From: Nitzschia sp. DOCU1
Lineage: Eukaryota; Bacillariophyta; Bacillariophyceae; Bacillariales; Bacillariaceae
Assembly: GCA_951394045.1 (NCBI GenBank)
Contig: OX595985.1
Span: forward strand, 3,658,001 to 3,722,000
Length of the DNA: 64,000 nucleotides
Direction: 5' to 3'
This document shows, one piece after another, positions 59,411 through 64,000 of this stretch (position 1 is the first letter of the stretch; each line of letters opens with the position of its first letter). The translations under genes and the position numbers were made by a program. A model generated the notes under the pieces. The model saw nothing but the letters and a program-made list of their open reading frames with translations, did no database searches and had not been told where the DNA came from.

Positions 59411-60443
59411 CAGATCGATCAGTTGCAAGATTTGATGGGTATCTATTGCAAGGTTTAGTGTAGTTGTGGTGTGTCATAATGTTAATTAGTTTAATACTAC
59501 CGGCTGTTTGTAACAAATTGGGCGATTCAGCAAATCCGAAGATTGTGAGGGGATTTTCGTTTCGCACATATTTTCTGATCACTCGACCATGGCAAGAGTT
59601 GTTGCTGTCTTCTTTGATGCAAGCAACCAGCGCCACAAGATCGATTGATTACTTTGCAAGCCTTGTTCGATTTGAAGTGTGATACTGGGTGATTGTTGGC
59701 AGGACGCCGAATAGCTTTCGCCATGGCACACAATTACCTCCACCAGTCGAACAAGAACCATGGCAAATCGCCGCATGTGGGATATTACTCTTCTGTTGCT
59801 GCCCGAAGCTACAATGCTCCGAAATCGCAAGGTTTTCCTCGGTTTTCGAAAAGGCCGGATCTACGACCGTCGCTGCCTCGGGCCCGTCCGGGTCAGTCCC
59901 CTGCGCCAGCACATAACAGCAAAATGCCTCCCATGCAAGATTCGATGGTCGACGGCCGCTTCGAAATGGAGCTCATGTGGTACCTCACCTGCAACTCGCA
60001 CGAGAGCTCCGAAACAAGCATGAACGAAACGTACCACGAACGTCCTCCGCTACATCAGAACTGATCTGCATCGGGCTGTGGGTCCACTCAGAGCACCTTT
60101 GGATCGGCCGCGTCGGGACGGCGCTCGTCGTCAAGCAACATGATGCTCCCGCCCTATCAACAGCAGGCGCCAAGTTCGCTGGCCTTGCAACTGTATCCAC
60201 GTCTCGTTCCCCGTGGTTGAAACAGCAGCAAACTGTCCGACAATCACAGCAACGGTCGGCAACTTCTCTGCAGGCGTTCAACAAGGCGTTGGCTCCACGA
60301 GAACAGTTGCTTCGCGCACGCGCAAATCAGCCTGTCGGAAGGTTCCTCTACTACCGGTAGTTGCCGGAGGCTGCATGGTACTCGGTTCTTCCGCCGCGCC
60401 TGACGAGCGGAGCCCTAGTGGCACGCAAGTCTTGGTCTGCACT
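59411..60443. other. stretch without a supported gene
   Basis: Several overlapping ORFs of 70-127 codons on both strands compete here, and none shows a domain. The plus frame at 59693-60064 is Arg/Pro/His-rich. A gene with introns could be hidden, but I see no convincing splice pattern. Confidence 0.3.
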
Positions 60444-60782
60444 ATGAGTAAACAAGGCCATCCTCCTCAAGTCGATGTCAATGTTGAAATGATGCAAGCC
60501 CTCAAGAATGAGTTGCTTGCGCTATTTGAAGCCAATTTCAAATCTCTAGTCAGCGAGGAACTGCAAACTTTCGTCACGACGCGAGTCAACGACCAGGTAC
60601 AAATTATCAAGGATGAAGTCAGTGACCACATGGCGAATCTGGAATCCAAAACGCGGGAAAGGATCACGTCCAATGCCCTGGCCCTAGATGATCGCGTTTT
60701 CGCCAAGTCCTCGGAGCTTGATGCTCGGATGGAACGATTGACGATTTCATCGGCATTCGACAGTGTGCACAATGCTTTGTAG
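60444..60782 (+). CDS. hypothetical coiled-coil protein, short
   Basis: From ATG 60444 the ORF gives 112 residues that are largely helical with heptad spacing (ALKNELLALFEANFKSLV, then NDQVQIIKDEVSDHM). The frame is open upstream to 60213 but that part has a different, Ser/Thr-rich composition. It could be the truncated start of a larger structural or retroelement ORF1-type protein. Function unknown. Confidence 0.35.
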   Translation: MSKQGHPPQVDVNVEMMQALKNELLALFEANFKSLVSEELQTFVTTRVNDQVQIIKDEVSDHMANLESKTRERITSNALALDDRVFAKSSELDARMERLTISSAFDSVHNAL

Positions 60783-60925
60783 TTACCGCAGGCCAGAGGC
60801 GCTTTGTGGCGAAATAATTTCACTGCAATTGTGCCAGCTGGCTCGTGAACTTCGTTTTCCGTTGGTATGTAGAGGATACTTGGACGTCGGCGTAGGCTCA
60901 TTTTCGGTTTGTAGTTTGCGAAACA

Positions 60926-60996
60926 GTTCTGCGTCGTTGCCGTTGTATTTCTTTGTTGCCCTTGTACATCTTCGTTGCCTTTGTACTTTTCGAGGA
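60926..60996. repeat. imperfect GTTGCC-TTGTA tandem repeat and C-run
   Basis: Three diverged units of about 20 bp, each containing CGTTGCCNTTGTA or a close variant. A run of ten C (61031-61040) lies shortly after. Confidence 0.6.
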
Positions 60997-61193
60997 TAGC
61001 CTCCCCCGTGTCCTGATTCCTTCGGCATACCCCCCCCCCCACGTACCAGTAGCTAGCTCAAATTTTATGAAGAAAAAAGGGGAAAAAAGAAGGAAAAGAA
61101 TCCGAAACCAAATGACCGCCTTTAAACGAGCATAATTACTACCAAACAATGTATTTTAACGACCGATATTGCAAGGCTAAAAACGGCGTGCCA

Positions 61194-61223
61194 GCGTGCG
61201 CGCATGCACGCGCGCGTGCACGC
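61194..61223. repeat. alternating purine-pyrimidine tract
   Basis: About 30 bp of strictly or nearly alternating GC and GT/CA steps, partly palindromic (GCACGCGCGCGTGC). Such tracts favour Z-DNA or cruciforms. It lies 190 bp beyond the stop of the exonuclease-transposase-like gene. Confidence 0.7.
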
Positions 61224-61412
61224 CGAAGGTCATTATCAGGACACCCACATGCGTCGAATGCGGTCATTCTCGACCGACGTCGATAGTTTCCATTGACGTT
61301 GACAATGGCACAATGTAAGGCTAACAATGAAACCATACGGTAAAAACCAACAGTAAGTGTATTTTGAATGATGCCTGGACAATTTCATCTGTACTGTTAA
61401 TAACACACAATT

Positions 61413-64000
61413 TTACCAATTCGGGAATTTCGGATCAACAGGTAGCGAATTGGCAGTGCGGATTGCAACCCAGCTTTTAATCATCATCCGAGTCTGGATC
61501 CGTGCCTTTGGCAATTCATCTCCTACATTGTAACCCTCCGGCACTTCCCAATAGCTGTATCTCTGATCGTCAGGAACACGACAATAATTTTGAGAGTTGC
61601 TAGCTGCCTTCATACAATGCAGATTCCCACTTCTCTCCCAACCACATCGATAGCAACGCTGCACGGACCGCCTTTGTACTGCTGGTTCAGTTTCATTGCC
61701 CACAATTTTTGTTGGATGACTTGTGGCTGCTGGCATTCGGATGTGTGATGGTCCATCTCCTGTGACTACCGGCTGAGCAAGTTGCAATTCAGGCGGAGTT
61801 ACAAAAAGGAGTTGCCGTTCGGAGGGATCTTGAATAGCGGTTGCCATTGGTTGCTGAGGTTCGGGTGGTGCTTGCAAGGGATCTCGAAAGGTCAATGATC
61901 TTGCAGTCGAAATTAATCCATTCCGAATCACCCTGGTTCCATGCCCAACTGTTGTTGTTGCAGTCACTCCAGTGGTTGAATCACAGATTTCTACAAGCTG
62001 CCGTTGAGTCCGTCGCTGGTTATCCTTTTTTTGAAGAGTCTTGTGATGTTCTTTCAACAGTTCCGCTGTTTTTGCAAATATTTTTTTCCTTTGTTCCACT
62101 GGCTTCAAGCGCTCATCCATTGCACGTGCATTGTGTGCAATACACATGGCCGGGTAGTCGACAGCAGTGAATTGATTTTCATGTCGTCCTCCTGAATACA
62201 GTGGGAGGAGCTCGTTGAACAGGGAGCAGTCATCCGCTGTCATTTTGGTGACAGGTACTCCAAGAATGTTATCGCGTAGCCCCATGAAAGTAGTACTTTC
62301 CATTGTCGAGGTAAGTTGCAAATCCATCTTGCCAGCAGTCGTTGTCAATACTCTAATTGCTCTGTTGACAATTCCGTTGGGCGTCTCCAAGTCATAATCA
62401 ACAGCGGCAGCTTCCACAAGCTGCAAAGAATGTCGAACTACTGGCGTATAATGCATCTCCCCGGTACTTTCAAAATCATTTGGATTGACCAAATCTCCAA
62501 AGAATTGCTCCTGCCCATGAATATCTGCCGCCAATTGCATGTTGTGTATGGTCTCATGTTGGTAGAAGCCTTTGTACTCTGTCGAGGCAAGCCCTCTTTC
62601 GACCCCCCTATCGTGATTCCAGCGGTGAACAAAAACCGCCAAAAGACAGACGGCTAGAAGTGGCGAACAATGGCTTGCTCGCATAATATCTCGAAGGTGT
62701 TTGTGAAAACCTTCAAGCTGGGATGTGCCCCGTATGCAGTGGAGGATCTGTCGACCACTGGGCTCGGTCTCAATGTAGTAGTAGTCTACATCAGGATCAT
62801 CGGAGACGCACCCTTTTTGAATATGTCGGAGGATGCTTTTGGCCTCCTTCCACGATTGCTTGGAGAAGAGAGGATCGCCCGTTTTGTGGTCCTTTATGTT
62901 TGCCATGAACTTGACAGCATTCATGAATCGTTTCTCGAGAAGTTTGGGTTCGGGGCATGTTCGAGGGATTCCCTGAAGTTCCTTCCCGCTGGGGCAGGCC
63001 ATGCGACGCTTTGCCTCTTTTGCTGCTTCGTGCAGGTCACCCGACCATTTCTGACCTGACGAGGCGGCAAGCTCGGATGCTAGTTGTTCCGTCTTCTTTT
63101 AGTCGTGCTGGATCAGCTACCATCAATGCATCTCTCAAAAGGCCACGCCCCTCATCACTGAACCCATGGGTTTTCGGCCATGTTTTGGTGAGTCTTGCCA
63201 TAACATGGAAAGGATCCCCCTTGACACCATTCCGCTCAAAAATCTCACGACCGCCGACTTCCATTCGCAGGGTCCCATCGTTGTTTTGGTCTATTAGGAC
63301 ATATCCAAGATTATGATCAACGTCATTTCCGTCATCCTGTAATGGTCCTAATGGTCGGTCTGGGTAGTCAGCTAAGGTAGTCCCATCAGGCATTGCGGCG
63401 TTGATGTCAAATTGTACGGGGTTTTGCCTTGTAGCTTCTGTAACAGCCTCTACCACAGCAGCAGCAGGCAGTGGATCAGCTTGTAAGGGGTTTCGCGATT
63501 TTGCTGATTCCAAGTCCTCTAAGGTAGAGGTACGCATTCGACGGCGATTCCATGCCACAGGGATCTGACTTCCTGCAACTGCAGCCACCGTTCTCCTAGC
63601 AGCGGATGTACCATCTTCTGCATGCAATGGGTCGGCAACTAATGCTTGTCCATTTTCTACATGGACTACTACGATCATGATCCGATCATAGCGCTCATAG
63701 CGCCGCTTCCTTTTTTCTGGTCCGATGGTTTCAGTCAAACCCCGTTGGATCGACTGTATTTTTCCGAATGCACAAACGGGCCCTGAGGTTGGTGGCAACA
63801 ATCGAACAATATCGCCAACTTTCAAATCTTCAACCTTTGGTTCATGGTGCAGCCCACGCAGGCTTTCAAGTTTCTTGTACAGCTGGAGCCCAACGCAGGC
63901 GTCAAGTGCCGCGTAATTTACACATGGCTCCGACAGATTCCTCGCACTCCAAACCGACCGAGCAAGACTTTTGTCAAGTCGTCGCCCTAGAAATGTAGCG
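61413..64000 (-). pseudogene. 3'-5' exonuclease / transposase-like fusion, partial, one frameshift
   Basis: The frame is open from the right edge (63999) to 63037. It begins LGRRLDKSLARSVWSARN followed by YAALDACVGLQLYKKLE, the Exo III motif (Y-X3-D) and end of a DEDDy 3'-5' exonuclease of the RNase D/WRN type. Next come a nucleotide-handling-like or SH3-like segment (MKVGDIVRLLPP) and KGDPFHVMARLTKTWPKTHG. After a 1-nt shift near 63037 the frame from 63034 to 61413 has HCIRGTSQLEGFHKHLR, comparable to the Glu motif of DDE/RNase H-fold transposases, then NHDRGVERG. It ends in a Cys-rich RCYRCGWERSGNLHC. I infer a mobile-element protein; the shift may be mutation, error or a small intron. Confidence 0.6.

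Overview
The window looks like repeat-rich nuclear DNA of a eukaryotic microalga, most probably a diatom. The pointers are Ty1/copia polyproteins with a DSHADT-type protease, copia integrases without an HHCC finger, numerous Ty3/gypsy elements, and compact intron-poor genes between them. The group is inferred from family resemblance only; there is no rRNA or single-copy marker to prove it. Well over half of the window is LTR retrotransposon.

Layout. 1-590: the possible 3' end of a Q/H-rich gene and a small palindromic repeat. 590-7956: two broken gypsy copies (families named alpha and beta here) flanking a PIF1-like helicase fragment. 7957-13741: a homoserine dehydrogenase pseudogene, then three head-to-tail copies of a 1,608-bp unit. 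13742-19227: the only ordinary-looking gene pair, a membrane-anchored FkbM-like methyltransferase facing a 1,001-aa double glycosyltransferase. 19228-19759: a solo alpha LTR. 19796-56100: a 36-kb nest of LTR elements. 56101-57914: retroelement scrap and a Harbinger-like/copia chimera. 57915-61412: unrecognised ORFs. 61413-64000: a gene joining a 3'-5' exonuclease end to a transposase-like region, running off the right edge.

The nest resolves from LTR ends and target-site duplications (TSDs). Beta2 (minus) was entered in its 5' LTR by gamma1 (plus, TSD CTAT). Gamma1 pol was then cut by copia-1 (TSD ATGAG), copia-2 (TSD CGCATG or CGCAT) and alpha2. Alpha2 was finally entered at its polypurine tract by beta3 (TSD CGCCC). 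Beta3 has two 618-bp LTRs that look identical and one open 1,487-codon gag-pol, so it may be intact and young.

The elements use different routes from Gag to Pol: a single fused ORF (beta), an in-frame UGA (alpha, gamma), a CCCAAAA -1 frameshift site (copia-1), and a -1 shift plus a 60-nt intron-like insertion inside reverse transcriptase (copia-2). The gypsy families share a 12-bp palindrome followed by CC directly after the 5' LTR instead of a TGG-type tRNA primer site. These are the most promising leads, with the LTR-encoded basic tail and membrane segments of copia-1 Pol, the chromodomain-like module of copia-2, the exonuclease-transposase gene and the 1,608-bp array.
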